Source: Acidimicrobiia bacterium
Lineage (GTDB): Bacteria > Actinomycetota > Acidimicrobiia > Spongiisociales > UBA4744
Direction: 5' to 3'
Assembly (NCBI GenBank): GCA_029863625.1
Contig: JAOTUY010000021.1
Span: forward strand, 1 to 43,629
DNA: 43,629 nt
Below are positions 31,438 through 39,381 of the stretch, one piece after another (positions within the stretch are counted from its first letter, which is position 1; each line of letters begins with the position of its first letter). Under the pieces are notes generated by a model. It was not told the DNA's origin, searched no databases, and saw only the letters and a list, made by a program, of their open reading frames with translations. The translations under genes and the position numbers were made by a program.

Positions 31438-34038
31438 TCACTCGCCCAGCTCGGCCAGCTGGGTCCCGAGTTTGTCGACCAGGACAGTCAGCTCAGCAGC
31501 CTTGGCAACTTCCTTGTCGACCACTGCGACCGGTGCCTTCTCAACGAACGAACTGTTGGCAAGCTTGCTTCGAGCTTGGGCCAGGTCAGAGGATGCGGCC
31601 TGGAGTCGCTTCTCGAGCCGGGCACGTTCAGCCCCCACGTCGATCAGACCTTCCAGCTCGACATAGCCCTCCAATGACCCCGCCAAGATCCTGGTGAGAC
31701 CGGTCGCGGATGGTGGGGACCCGGCGAAGTGCGGCCGGGCGGCAGTCAGCGCCTCGAGCTGTTCGATCCACCAGGGCTCCGCCAACCCCTCAGGGTCGAG
31801 GACGGTAACCGACAACGGGACCCGGGGGGCGAGCCCGTGTTCGGCCTTGAACCGGCGAATGCCGGTGACCAACTCCTGAAGAGATTCGACACCTTCCTTG
31901 GCTCCGGGGTCGGGCGGATCAGGCCAGCGGGATCCCGCCAGCAGCTCGTTACCCACCAAGAAGCTCCAGAGCTCCTCGGTGAGGAAAGGGATGGCCGGAT
32001 GGAATAGCTTGAGCAGATCGCGAAGCACCACGCCGAGCGTCGCCCGAGTGGCCGGAGCAGTGACCGGGCTCCGCAACGGAGCTTTGGCCATCTCGAGATA
32101 CCAGTCAAAAACCTCCGACCAGGCGAAGTTGTACAGCAATCCGTACGCATCGGAGAATCGGTACAGATCGCACAACTCGTCGAACCGTCGGGTCACCCCG
32201 GCGAGCCGGTGGAGAATCCACCTGTCGATGGGCCCGGGATTCTCGGGGTAACCACCATCAACCGGCACTGATCGCGGCTCGAGATGTTGGAGCGCAAACC
32301 TGACCGCGTTCCAGATTTTGTTGCCAAACTTGCGAGCACCAACGACCCACTCCGTATCGAACGGCACGTCGTGGCCGGGTGCCGCAGCCTGGATGAGGGC
32401 TAGTCGGAGAGGGTCGGCCCCGTGTTCGTCGATTATGTCGAGAGGATCGATGGCGTTGCCTATCGACTTTGACATCTTGCGTCCGGAGGCGTCGCGCACC
32501 AACCCGTGAATAACGGTTTCGGCAAAGGGGACGTCATCCATGAAGTGGAGGCCCATTTGCATCATTCGGGCCACCCAGAAATAGATGATGTCGAAGCCGG
32601 TAATGAGCACCGCGTTGGGGTAGAAGCGTTCCAGGTCATCGGTGTGGTCGGGCCAACCGAGGGTGGAAAACGGCCAGAGCGCCGATGAAAACCAGGTATC
32701 GAGAACGTCCTCGTCCTGACGAAGCGACGTTCCGCCACATCGTGAACAGGAGGTGGGGTCCTCACGGGTCACCGTGGTCTGATCGCAATCGTCGCAATAC
32801 CAGGCCGGGATGCGGTGGCCCCACCAGATCTGACGGCTGATGCACCAGTCGCGGAGATTCTGCATCCAGTGGAAGTAATTCTTCTCCCATCGGTGAGGAA
32901 CAAATCTGGTTCGACCGTCCCGAACCGCCTCAATCGCCGGTGTGGTGAGGTCTTTGACGGCAACGAACCACTGCAGCGACAGATTTGGCTCGACCACCGT
33001 CCCGCAGCGGTAGCAATGCCCAACGCTGTGATGATGCTCGTCGATATGGTCGAGATAGCCACCCTTTCGAAGGGCATGTTTCACTGCTTCGCGAGCTTCA
33101 AAACGATCTAGGCCGGCGAACTCACCACCCGCCCGAGTGACCATCGCTTTCTCGTCGAAGATCTTCACCGCCGCCAGTTCGTGCCGTTCGCCTATCTCAA
33201 AATCGTTCGGATCGTGGGCCGGTGTCACCTTCACAGCGCCGGTACCGAACGCTGGGTCAACCGACTGGTCCGCAACAATCGGGATCTCTCGGCCCACGAG
33301 CGGCAGCAATACGGAGCGCCCGACGAGGTCCCGGTATCGTTCGTCGTCCGGGTGCACGGCTACGGCAGTGTCCCCGAGCATGGTCTCGGCCCGGGTGGTC
33401 GCCACCGTCACTCCCCCTCTGCCATCGACGAACGGGTAGGTGATGTGGACCAGCTCACCGACGTCGTCTTCGTATTCGACCTCGATCTCCGCGATGGCGG
33501 TCTCACAACGCGGACACCAGTTGATGATGCGGTTACCCCGATAGATCAGCCCTTCTTCGTAGAGGCGGACGAACACCTCCCGTACTGCCTTGCTGAGCCC
33601 TTCGTCGAGAGTGAAGCGTTCGCGAGTCCAGTCGACCGAATCGCCCAGCTTCCGCATCTGTAGGCTGATCCGGTCGCCGTACTGTTCTTTCCAGCCCCAC
33701 ACCGCTTCGACAAAGGCTTCGCGCCCCATCTCGTGACGATCGGTTCCCTGACCGGCCAGATTCCGCTCGACGACGTTCTGGGTGGCGATACCTGCATGAT
33801 CAGTACCGGGCAGCCAGAGAGCGGCCGCTCCCTGCATTCGCTTTCTTCGTACGATGACGTCATAGATCGTATGGTTGAGGGCATGGCCCATGTGAAGTGA
33901 ACCGGTTACGTTGGGCGGTGGAATCACCAGACAGAAAGGCTCGCCGTCCGGGTTGTGTTCAGGTCGGAAGACTCCCGCTTTCTCCCAGGCGTCGTACCAA
34001 TCAGCTTCAACGGATTCGGGATCGTAGGTTTCCTTCAT
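31438..34038 (-). CDS. valS: Valyl-tRNA synthetase
   Basis: The 866-residue class I synthetase charges tRNA-Val. It shows the HIGH-type motif HMGH in NVTGSLHMGHALN, a CP1 editing domain (VATTRAETMLGDTAVAVHP), KMSKS in GRKMSKSIGN, the anticodon-binding domain, and a C-terminal coiled-coil arm (ERARLEKRLQAASSDLAQA). Zinc-finger-like Cys pairs are visible (CDDCD, CSRC). The ATG at 34038 begins the usual KETYDPESVEADWYDAWE; a GTG at 34053 is an alternative. It is followed directly by folC. Confidence 0.97.
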   Translation of the reverse strand: MKETYDPESVEADWYDAWEKAGVFRPEHNPDGEPFCLVIPPPNVTGSLHMGHALNHTIYDVIVRRKRMQGAAALWLPGTDHAGIATQNVVERNLAGQGTDRHEMGREAFVEAVWGWKEQYGDRISLQMRKLGDSVDWTRERFTLDEGLSKAVREVFVRLYEEGLIYRGNRIINWCPRCETAIAEIEVEYEDDVGELVHITYPFVDGRGGVTVATTRAETMLGDTAVAVHPDDERYRDLVGRSVLLPLVGREIPIVADQSVDPAFGTGAVKVTPAHDPNDFEIGERHELAAVKIFDEKAMVTRAGGEFAGLDRFEAREAVKHALRKGGYLDHIDEHHHSVGHCYRCGTVVEPNLSLQWFVAVKDLTTPAIEAVRDGRTRFVPHRWEKNYFHWMQNLRDWCISRQIWWGHRIPAWYCDDCDQTTVTREDPTSCSRCGGTSLRQDEDVLDTWFSSALWPFSTLGWPDHTDDLERFYPNAVLITGFDIIYFWVARMMQMGLHFMDDVPFAETVIHGLVRDASGRKMSKSIGNAIDPLDIIDEHGADPLRLALIQAAAPGHDVPFDTEWVVGARKFGNKIWNAVRFALQHLEPRSVPVDGGYPENPGPIDRWILHRLAGVTRRFDELCDLYRFSDAYGLLYNFAWSEVFDWYLEMAKAPLRSPVTAPATRATLGVVLRDLLKLFHPAIPFLTEELWSFLVGNELLAGSRWPDPPDPGAKEGVESLQELVTGIRRFKAEHGLAPRVPLSVTVLDPEGLAEPWWIEQLEALTAARPHFAGSPPSATGLTRILAGSLEGYVELEGLIDVGAERARLEKRLQAASSDLAQARSKLANSSFVEKAPVAVVDKEVAKAAELTVLVDKLGTQLAELGE

Positions 34039-34108
34039 GACATCTTCGACCACGGTGGCTGCATCCGTTCAGAGCGATCGCAAGACGGTGAGCCTACTGT
34101 CCTCCTCG

Positions 34109-34127
34109 CTTCGAGCTGAACTCGAAG
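34109..34127 (-). terminator. Stem-loop immediately after the LPLTG protein gene
   Basis: CTTCGAG (34109-34115) and CTCGAAG (34121-34127) are perfect 7-nt inverted repeats around a 5-nt loop, starting directly at the stop codon of the surface-protein gene. There is no U-tract; termination is plausible but unproven. The remaining bases to valS show nothing else. Confidence 0.45.
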
Positions 34128-35054
34128 TCAGAAGTTGATGTGGTAGAAGTCCACCCGACGCGACCACTCCTGCGCGGCAATCGCCTCAGTTTCGCGGCGA
34201 CGAATCGAGAGCACGATCAAACCGCCCAGCGCTACGAGGGCGATGGCCACGCCGCCGGTGCTCTCATCGAGAACGCCGGTCAAGGGCAATGTTTCGCTGC
34301 TGCCTGCTGCCGTGGCGGTGATGGTTGTGCCCAGGACGGAGACGCCGGTCGTATCACCAGTTAACGAACCCGCGGCACCCTCCGGTTCTGAAGAACCCGT
34401 CGTATCACCAGACACCGAACCGGTCGTACCCCCCGCCTGTGAAGAGTCCGTCGTATCACCAGACACCGAACCGGTCGTACCCCCCGCCTGCGAAGAACCC
34501 GTCGTATCACCAGACACCGAACCGTTCGACGTGTCGTCCGCAGTGGAACCGGCGGTGGTGGTCGTCGTGGGGTTGAACGGCGGGCAGTCGATTTCAACGT
34601 CGAGCCCGGCTGAGAAAACCGCATCAGGGCCCAGAGTCAAGGTCACCTTGACCGAGTCGGCTAGTTTGATCTCGCCCCCTGAGGTGACCCGGCCGTAGGC
34701 AGTACCCTCGACGTCGAGGATCAAAACGGAGGAACTATCCGAGCTGATGAGAAGATCGGAGTCGGGGTGCTCGGAGTCCTGATTGTCGGCAACGGCGGTC
34801 ACCCGGCAGGTCTCTCCTCGACTCTCGACGGGTACCTCAACTTCAGCGAGTACACGCTGCGTACCGGCCGGGCCCCAAACGACCGTCTCGAGCGGAATAG
34901 TGATATCTACCGTCGCGGCCAGCACAGGGGCGGCCCCCAGCAGCACGACGACCAGCACCAGAGCGCCCAATCTGCGTGCCGACCGGCGCCCCATGATGTG
35001 CAAAGATCGATACAGAGAACGCGCGCCCCCGACCAACCGGTTGTGTTCCCGCAT
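34128..35054 (-). CDS. Secreted surface protein with Ser/Thr/Gly repeats and LPLTG sorting signal
   Basis: The 308-residue protein has a signal peptide (hydrophobic core LGALVLVVVLLGAAPVLAA at about 29-47) and a beta-rich domain to about residue 158. A low-complexity region follows with roughly three and a half 17-residue repeats (GSVSGDTTGSSQAGGTT type, about 178-236). Then come LPLTG at 256-260, a membrane helix at about 267-284 and RRR. This matches a sortase-anchored wall protein, but a 21-residue tail follows the basic residues, longer than usual. No sortase gene is in the window. The start is either ATG 35054 (used) or ATG 34994, which would give a normal-length signal peptide. The function is unknown. 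It lies between clpX and valS. Confidence 0.75.
   Translation of the reverse strand: MREHNRLVGGARSLYRSLHIMGRRSARRLGALVLVVVLLGAAPVLAATVDITIPLETVVWGPAGTQRVLAEVEVPVESRGETCRVTAVADNQDSEHPDSDLLISSDSSSVLILDVEGTAYGRVTSGGEIKLADSVKVTLTLGPDAVFSAGLDVEIDCPPFNPTTTTTAGSTADDTSNGSVSGDTTGSSQAGGTTGSVSGDTTDSSQAGGTTGSVSGDTTGSSEPEGAAGSLTGDTTGVSVLGTTITATAAGSSETLPLTGVLDESTGGVAIALVALGGLIVLSIRRRETEAIAAQEWSRRVDFYHINF
34346..34530 (+). repeat. 51-bp tandem repeats within the surface-protein gene
   Basis: Two nearly identical 51-bp units (34390-34440, 34441-34491) are followed by a partial third (34492 to about 34524) and preceded by a degenerate copy (about 34346-34389). Each encodes 17 residues on the minus strand. 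The near identity at DNA level suggests recent expansion and possible length variation between strains. Confidence 0.8.
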
Positions 35055-35243
35055 ATTGTTCCCAACCCTTCAGGACCGGGCCGGTCTCACCATTGGCTCA
35101 CTACGACTCAGGTGACCGAATATCGAGTCGCAGGTCTCCGCCTCCCTGCACCGCAAATTGACTATGGCTAGCAGCGTCTACCGTAGCGGCTGACCGGGCT
35201 GGAATTGCGCTCTTCGACCCGGAGATTCTCTTTTAATTCGCGC

Positions 35244-35263
35244 AGTGGGCTACTCGACCCACT
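35244..35263 (-). terminator. Weak stem-loop downstream of clpX
   Basis: AGTGGG (35244-35249) and CCCACT (35258-35263) pair around 8 nt, five bases after the clpX stop. An A/T-rich stretch follows, but not a U-tract. The rest of 35055-35268 holds only the upstream region of the surface-protein gene, including a CGACTC/GAGTCG inverted repeat near 35104-35130. Confidence 0.35.
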
Positions 35264-35268
35264 TGCCG

Positions 35269-36537
35269 TCACGCAGAGCGCTCGTGGGGCTCCGCATCGA
35301 GTTCATGGAAAGGAACCAGCGTCGGGTTGACCCGCTCGGCCACCACCCGCTCGTCGATTGCCACCCTCCCGATGTCGGATCGGGAAGGAAGGTCGTACAT
35401 GGTGTTGAGTAGCACTTCTTCGAGGATGGCGCGCAGGCCGCGCGCCCCGGTGCCCCGTGCCAACGCTTGATCAGCGATAGCGTCGAGGGCACCGTCCGTG
35501 AAGATCAACTCGACGCCATCGAGTTCAAAGAACTTCGTGTACTGGCGGACGAGCGCGTTTTTGGGCTCGCGGAGGATGCGGATGAGCGAGTCCCTATCCA
35601 GATCGTCGACGGTGGCCACTAAAGGCAGCCGACCAACGAACTCGGGGATCAGCCCAAACTTGATGAGATCCTCGGGAAGCGCCTTGGCAAGAAGGTCACT
35701 CGACCGTCCTTCAGAGCGGCCGCGAATATCGGCTCCAAACCCGATGGCACGGTTTCCGACTCGCCGGCCGATCAGTTCCTCCAGGCCGGCAAAGGCGCCC
35801 CCGACGATGAACAAGACATTGGTCGTGTCGATCTGAATGAATTCCTGGTGAGGGTGCTTGCGACCTCCTTGCGGAGGCACCGAGGCGACCGTCCCCTCCA
35901 GGATCTTCAGCAGCGCCTGTTGAACTCCCTCACCGGACACGTCGCGGGTGATCGAGGGGTTTTCCGCCTTGCGAGCGACCTTGTCGATCTCATCGATGTA
36001 GACGATCCCGGTCTCGGCCTTCTTGACGTCGTAATCGGCAGCCTGAATGAGCTTGAGGAGGATGTTCTCCACGTCCTCGCCGACGTACCCTGCCTCCGTG
36101 AGGGCTGTGGCATCGGCGATGGCAAACGGGACGTTGAGCAGGCGGGCGAGGGTCTGGGCCAGCAGAGTCTTCCCACAACCGGTCGGTCCGACCAACAGGA
36201 TGTTGGATTTCTGCAGCTCTACGTCGTCTCTGGGCTGAAGGCCGGCCCGAACCCGTTTGTAGTGGTTGTACACGGCTACGGAGAGCACTTTCTTGGCCCG
36301 ATCTTGGCCAACCACATAATCGTCGAGGAAAGAGTAGATCTCCTTCGGTTTGGGGAGTTCGGAGAAGGTGATCTCCTCGGTCTCGGAGAACTCCTCCTCG
36401 ATGATCTCATTGCACAGTTCGATGCACTCATCACAGATGTAGACGCCGGGCCCGGCGATGAGCTTCTTGACCTGTTTCTGCGACTTCCCGCAGAAACTAC
36501 ATTTGAGCAGATCTCCGCCCTCGCCGAATTTGGCCAC
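35269..36537 (-). CDS. clpX: ATP-dependent Clp protease ATP-binding subunit ClpX
   Basis: The 422-residue AAA+ unfoldase feeds substrates into ClpP. It has an N-terminal zinc finger (C13, C16, C35, C38), Walker A GPTGCGKT (117-124), pore loop GYVGED (150-155), Walker B IVYIDEID (178-185) and the ClpP-binding IGF-type loop (NRAIGFGAD). GTG at 36537 is chosen: AGGAGG lies seven bases upstream, whereas a TTG at 36543 is too close to it and overlaps the clpP stop. It starts two bases after the clpP stop codon, so the two are co-translated. Confidence 0.97.
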   Translation of the reverse strand: MAKFGEGGDLLKCSFCGKSQKQVKKLIAGPGVYICDECIELCNEIIEEEFSETEEITFSELPKPKEIYSFLDDYVVGQDRAKKVLSVAVYNHYKRVRAGLQPRDDVELQKSNILLVGPTGCGKTLLAQTLARLLNVPFAIADATALTEAGYVGEDVENILLKLIQAADYDVKKAETGIVYIDEIDKVARKAENPSITRDVSGEGVQQALLKILEGTVASVPPQGGRKHPHQEFIQIDTTNVLFIVGGAFAGLEELIGRRVGNRAIGFGADIRGRSEGRSSDLLAKALPEDLIKFGLIPEFVGRLPLVATVDDLDRDSLIRILREPKNALVRQYTKFFELDGVELIFTDGALDAIADQALARGTGARGLRAILEEVLLNTMYDLPSRSDIGRVAIDERVVAERVNPTLVPFHELDAEPHERSA

Positions 36538-36539
36538 GC

Positions 36540-37172
36540 TCAACCCTCCTTGCCGCCTGCAACGGCGGTGAGCTCGCGCTGGGAGAGAATCGCGTCAACG
36601 ATCCCGTAAACCCGTGCCTCCTCAGCCAGCATCCAGAAATCCCGCTCTGTGTCCAGCGTCACCTTCTCGAGGTCTTGACCGGTGTGCTCGGCGAGAATCT
36701 CGTTGAGCTGCTCGCGCATCTGCATGATCAACCGGGCCTGGATCTCGATGTCGCTGGCCTGCCCCTGAGCACCGCCGCTCGGCTGATGCAACATGATGCG
36801 GGCATGGGGCAGGGCGAAACGCTTCCCCTTCTGACCTCCCGACAGGATCACTGCCGCCGCGGAAGCCGCCATTCCCATGCATACGGTGGCGACGTCTGGC
36901 TTGATGTACTGCATCGTGTCGTAGATAGCGAACAGCGAGGTGATCGAGCCGCCCGGGGAGTTGATGTACAACATGATGTCTTTGTCGGGGTCTTCGCTTT
37001 CGAGATGCAGAAGTTGCGCCATGATCAGGTTGGCGACGGTGTCATCGATCGGAGTCCCGAGGAAGATGATACGGTCCTTGAGCAATCTGCTGTAGATATC
37101 GAACGCCCGCTCGCCTCGACTGGTCGACTCGACCACCGTGGGGACCAGGTAGTTCTCGAAGTTCAAGCTCAT
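36540..37172 (-). CDS. clpP: ATP-dependent Clp protease proteolytic subunit ClpP
   Basis: The 210-residue serine protease has the triad S104 (GMAASAAAV), H129 (MLHQPSGG) and D178 (DTERDFW). It forms a double-heptamer chamber with ClpX or ClpC. The N-terminus [23 protein letters not shown] is typical of mature ClpP2-like subunits. Most actinobacteria have a clpP1-clpP2 tandem here, but only one copy is present between tig and clpX. It overlaps tig by four bases (ATGA), and its last codons provide the clpX Shine-Dalgarno. Confidence 0.97.
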   Translation of the reverse strand: MSLNFENYLVPTVVESTSRGERAFDIYSRLLKDRIIFLGTPIDDTVANLIMAQLLHLESEDPDKDIMLYINSPGGSITSLFAIYDTMQYIKPDVATVCMGMAASAAAVILSGGQKGKRFALPHARIMLHQPSGGAQGQASDIEIQARLIMQMREQLNEILAEHTGQDLEKVTLDTERDFWMLAEEARVYGIVDAILSQRELTAVAGGKEG

Positions 37173-38515
37173 GTTTCCACAATCTCCTCATTGTCGTCTT
37201 CGGGGGTACTGAGGTCGATTCGATTGCCGGACACGTCAACGGGCACGGCAGACTCCAGAAGCACCTCGAGGGCCTTGCGTTTCAGGATATCACCCATCAC
37301 GGCCTTCTCCCGGACACTTTCCGTGAACTCCGCCCGGTACTCCTCGACATCCCTGCCGGCCTGTCCGGCCAGGGCTACAACGACCTCATCGAGCTCTTCC
37401 GGTGACGCCTCCAATCCCCTCGCGTCGGCCACTGCCTCTAACAACAGGTCGGTACGGACGTTGCGATCAGCCTGGTTGCGCAAGTCGTCGACAAAGACTT
37501 GCTGGTCCTGGCCGGTCACCCGCAGGTAGTCGGCAATGGTGATCCCTTGGCCTTCCAGCTGATGGGCCAACCGATGCAGCGTGTTCTCCATCTCAGCGTC
37601 AATAATGGCCTCGGGGACCAACACATCGATCTCGGCGAGGAGGGCCTCAAGCACGCCGGTCTGGAGTTCGTTGCGAGCGATACCGCGCTTGACGTCCTCG
37701 ATCTGCTTGCTCAGTTCGTTTCGCAACTCGTCGACGGTCGAAAACTCGGTAACCTCAGCCGCCCACTCATCCGTCAGGTCCGGAAGGACCTTCTGTTTCA
37801 CTGCCTTCACCAGCACCTGCATCGTGACTTCCTGACCGGCCAGATCGCCGAAACCGGTCGGCAGGGGTGCTTCGAACTTCACGATGGTTCCGGTTGTCGA
37901 CCCGGGAAGCTCCTTGTCGAGACCATCAACAAAAGACCCGGATCCGACTTCATAGAGCAAATCGTTGGCAGCAGCCTCCTCAACGGTCTCACCATTGCGT
38001 GTTGCACTGAGGTTGATCGAAACGAAATCACCTTCAATGGCTGGTCGATCTACGTCCTCGAGGTCGGAAAACTGATCGCGCAGCCTGGTGAGTTGCCGCT
38101 CCAGTTCCTCCCCAGTGGGTTGTGGCGGGGAAACCTCGATTTCCAGCCCGTCGTACGCTGGGACATGGTCCAGCACCGGCCAGGTGATGATCTTGACCTC
38201 GACTTCGAGGCCGGTTTCGATGTCCTTCATGTTCTCCACCTGGGGGGGAACCGCCGGGCGAACGTCGACTTCCCGCAGCGCATCAGCAACCAGCGACGGA
38301 AGCAAATCGTCGATCGCTTCGCTACGAAGACGCTCCGACCCCACGGTGGCTTCAACAATCCGGCGGGGCGCCTTGCCCGGACGAAATCCCTTGATCATGA
38401 GGTCCCGTGACATGCGGCGAGCCGCCTGGGTCTTGGCAACTTCGAGGTCCGCCTCGGCTACCTGCAAGGTGAGCAGCTTCTCGAAGGGACCGGCGTCGGT
38501 GACATTTGTGTTCAA
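37169..38515 (-). CDS. tig: Trigger factor (ribosome-associated chaperone/PPIase)
   Basis: The 448-residue protein has the N-terminal ribosome-binding domain with the signature [17 protein letters not shown] central FKBP-type prolyl isomerase domain (about 160-245, [14 protein letters not shown] to [11 protein letters not shown]) and a long helical C-terminal substrate cage follow. It binds nascent chains at the tunnel exit. The start is TTG at 38515 with GAGG seven bases upstream. The acidic C-terminal tail ends [10 protein letters not shown]. The tig-clpP-clpX order is widely conserved; four tRNA genes lie directly upstream. Confidence 0.96.
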   Translation of the reverse strand: MNTNVTDAGPFEKLLTLQVAEADLEVAKTQAARRMSRDLMIKGFRPGKAPRRIVEATVGSERLRSEAIDDLLPSLVADALREVDVRPAVPPQVENMKDIETGLEVEVKIITWPVLDHVPAYDGLEIEVSPPQPTGEELERQLTRLRDQFSDLEDVDRPAIEGDFVSINLSATRNGETVEEAAANDLLYEVGSGSFVDGLDKELPGSTTGTIVKFEAPLPTGFGDLAGQEVTMQVLVKAVKQKVLPDLTDEWAAEVTEFSTVDELRNELSKQIEDVKRGIARNELQTGVLEALLAEIDVLVPEAIIDAEMENTLHRLAHQLEGQGITIADYLRVTGQDQQVFVDDLRNQADRNVRTDLLLEAVADARGLEASPEELDEVVVALAGQAGRDVEEYRAEFTESVREKAVMGDILKRKALEVLLESAVPVDVSGNRIDLSTPEDDNEEIVET

Positions 38516-38563
38516 CTAGATACCTCGCTTGATCAAGAACGGCACAGCTGCACCGTCGATGAG

Positions 38564-38639
38564 GGTGACCGACGGGCTTCGAACCCGCGACCTCCGGGAC
38601 CACAACCCGGCGCTCTAACCAAACTGAGCTACGGTCACC
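38564..38639 (-). tRNA. tRNA-His (anticodon GTG)
   Basis: The minus-strand cloverleaf has the extra G at -1 (38639) pairing with C73 (38564), the hallmark of tRNA-His. Anticodon stem CCGGG/CCCGG closes the loop TTGTGGT with anticodon GTG. The T loop has TTCGAAG. CCA is not encoded. It lies 48 bases before tig. Confidence 0.95.
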
Positions 38640-38658
38640 ATGTATACGGACCGGCGGG

Positions 38659-38731
38659 CGCCCCCGGGAGGATTCGAACCCCCGACCAAGAGCTTAGAAG
38701 GCTCCTGCTCTGTCCTCTGAGCTACGGGGGC
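38659..38731 (-). tRNA. tRNA-Arg (anticodon TCT)
   Basis: Acceptor stem GCCCCCG/CGGGGGC, discriminator G. Anticodon loop CTTCTAA gives anticodon TCT, reading AGA/AGG codons. T loop TTCGAAT. CCA is not encoded. Confidence 0.95.
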
Positions 38732-38780
38732 AGACTCTTGCACACGACCCGGCCCGCCGCGTCTACCTTACGGTCCGCAG

Positions 38781-38851
<71 letters not shown>

Positions 38852-38888
38852 AACACCGGCCCCACAGATTAGTGCAACCGGTCGTGTG

Positions 38889-38962
38889 TCGGGCTGGCCG
38901 GATTTGAACCGGCGACCCCCTGCTCCCAAAGCAGGTGCGCTGCCAAACTGCGCCACAGCCCG
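38889..38962 (-). tRNA. tRNA-Pro (anticodon TGG)
   Basis: Acceptor stem CGGGCTG/CAGCCCG begins with C1 as in proline tRNAs, discriminator A. Anticodon loop TTTGGGA gives anticodon TGG. T loop TTCAAAT. It is the first of four minus-strand tRNAs. A perfect hairpin ends two bases before its 5' end. Confidence 0.95.
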
Positions 38963-38964
38963 TA

Positions 38965-39033
38965 GCGATGCCTTCGGCATCGCACCACAACGTACTAGGT
39001 ACGAAGGACGAAGCACGAAATATGGGTGACGAA
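38965..39033 (+). repeat. Composite element C: triloop hairpin plus six heptads
   Basis: GCGATGCC (38965-38972), loop TTC, GGCATCGC (38976-38983) is a perfect hairpin. After seven bases come heptads GTACTAG, GTACGAA, GGACGAA, GCACGAA, ATATGGG, TGACGAA (38992-39033). It occupies the gap between the divergent tRNA-Pro and tRNA-Lys genes and must overlap their promoter region. Confidence 0.6.
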
Positions 39034-39080
39034 ACCGAAGTAGGAAAAGCGCTGGTTTCCGATGCAACCGCGGTGGGGGC

Positions 39081-39086
39081 TAATCT
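39081..39086 (+). promoter_or_regulatory. Putative -10 box of tRNA-Lys
   Basis: TAATCT lies seven bases before the mature 5' end of tRNA-Lys, so the primary transcript would have almost no 5' leader. The -35 region is weak. Confidence 0.45.
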
Positions 39087-39093
39087 GCTCTTC

Positions 39094-39167
<74 letters not shown>

Positions 39168-39233
39168 CCCCAGACGCACGTCGAAGACCCCGGCGCTGCC
39201 ACAATGATCAGCGGGGACTTCCGGTCCCGTCGA

Positions 39234-39318
39234 GCGGGTGTAGCCGAATTGGCATAGGCGCCAGACTTAGGATCTGGTGGGCGTAAGCCTGATGTGGGTT
39301 CGAGTCCCACCGCCCGCA
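39234..39318 (+). tRNA. tRNA-Leu (anticodon TAG)
   Basis: This 85-nt class II tRNA has a long variable arm (TGGGCGTAAGCCTGA region). Acceptor stem GCGGGTG/CGCCCGC has one wobble pair, discriminator A. Anticodon loop CTTAGGA gives anticodon TAG. It probably shares a transcript with tRNA-Lys 66 bases upstream. Confidence 0.95.
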
Positions 39319-39381
39319 CGAACTCGAGCGACAAGGTTCCGGCTGCCCATCACCCGTTTGGAGTGAACCGCCCGGTTCCCT

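Noticed and set aside
34346..34530. Regular repeats that could suggest a CRISPR array
   Set aside because: The 51-bp units abut without variable spacers, are in frame within a coding sequence and encode a 17-residue repeat. No cas genes are present.
39319..39381. GAACCG/CGGTTC palindrome after the amylosucrase gene as a terminator
   Set aside because: Six-base arms with a two-base gap cannot form a good RNA loop and there is no U-tract.
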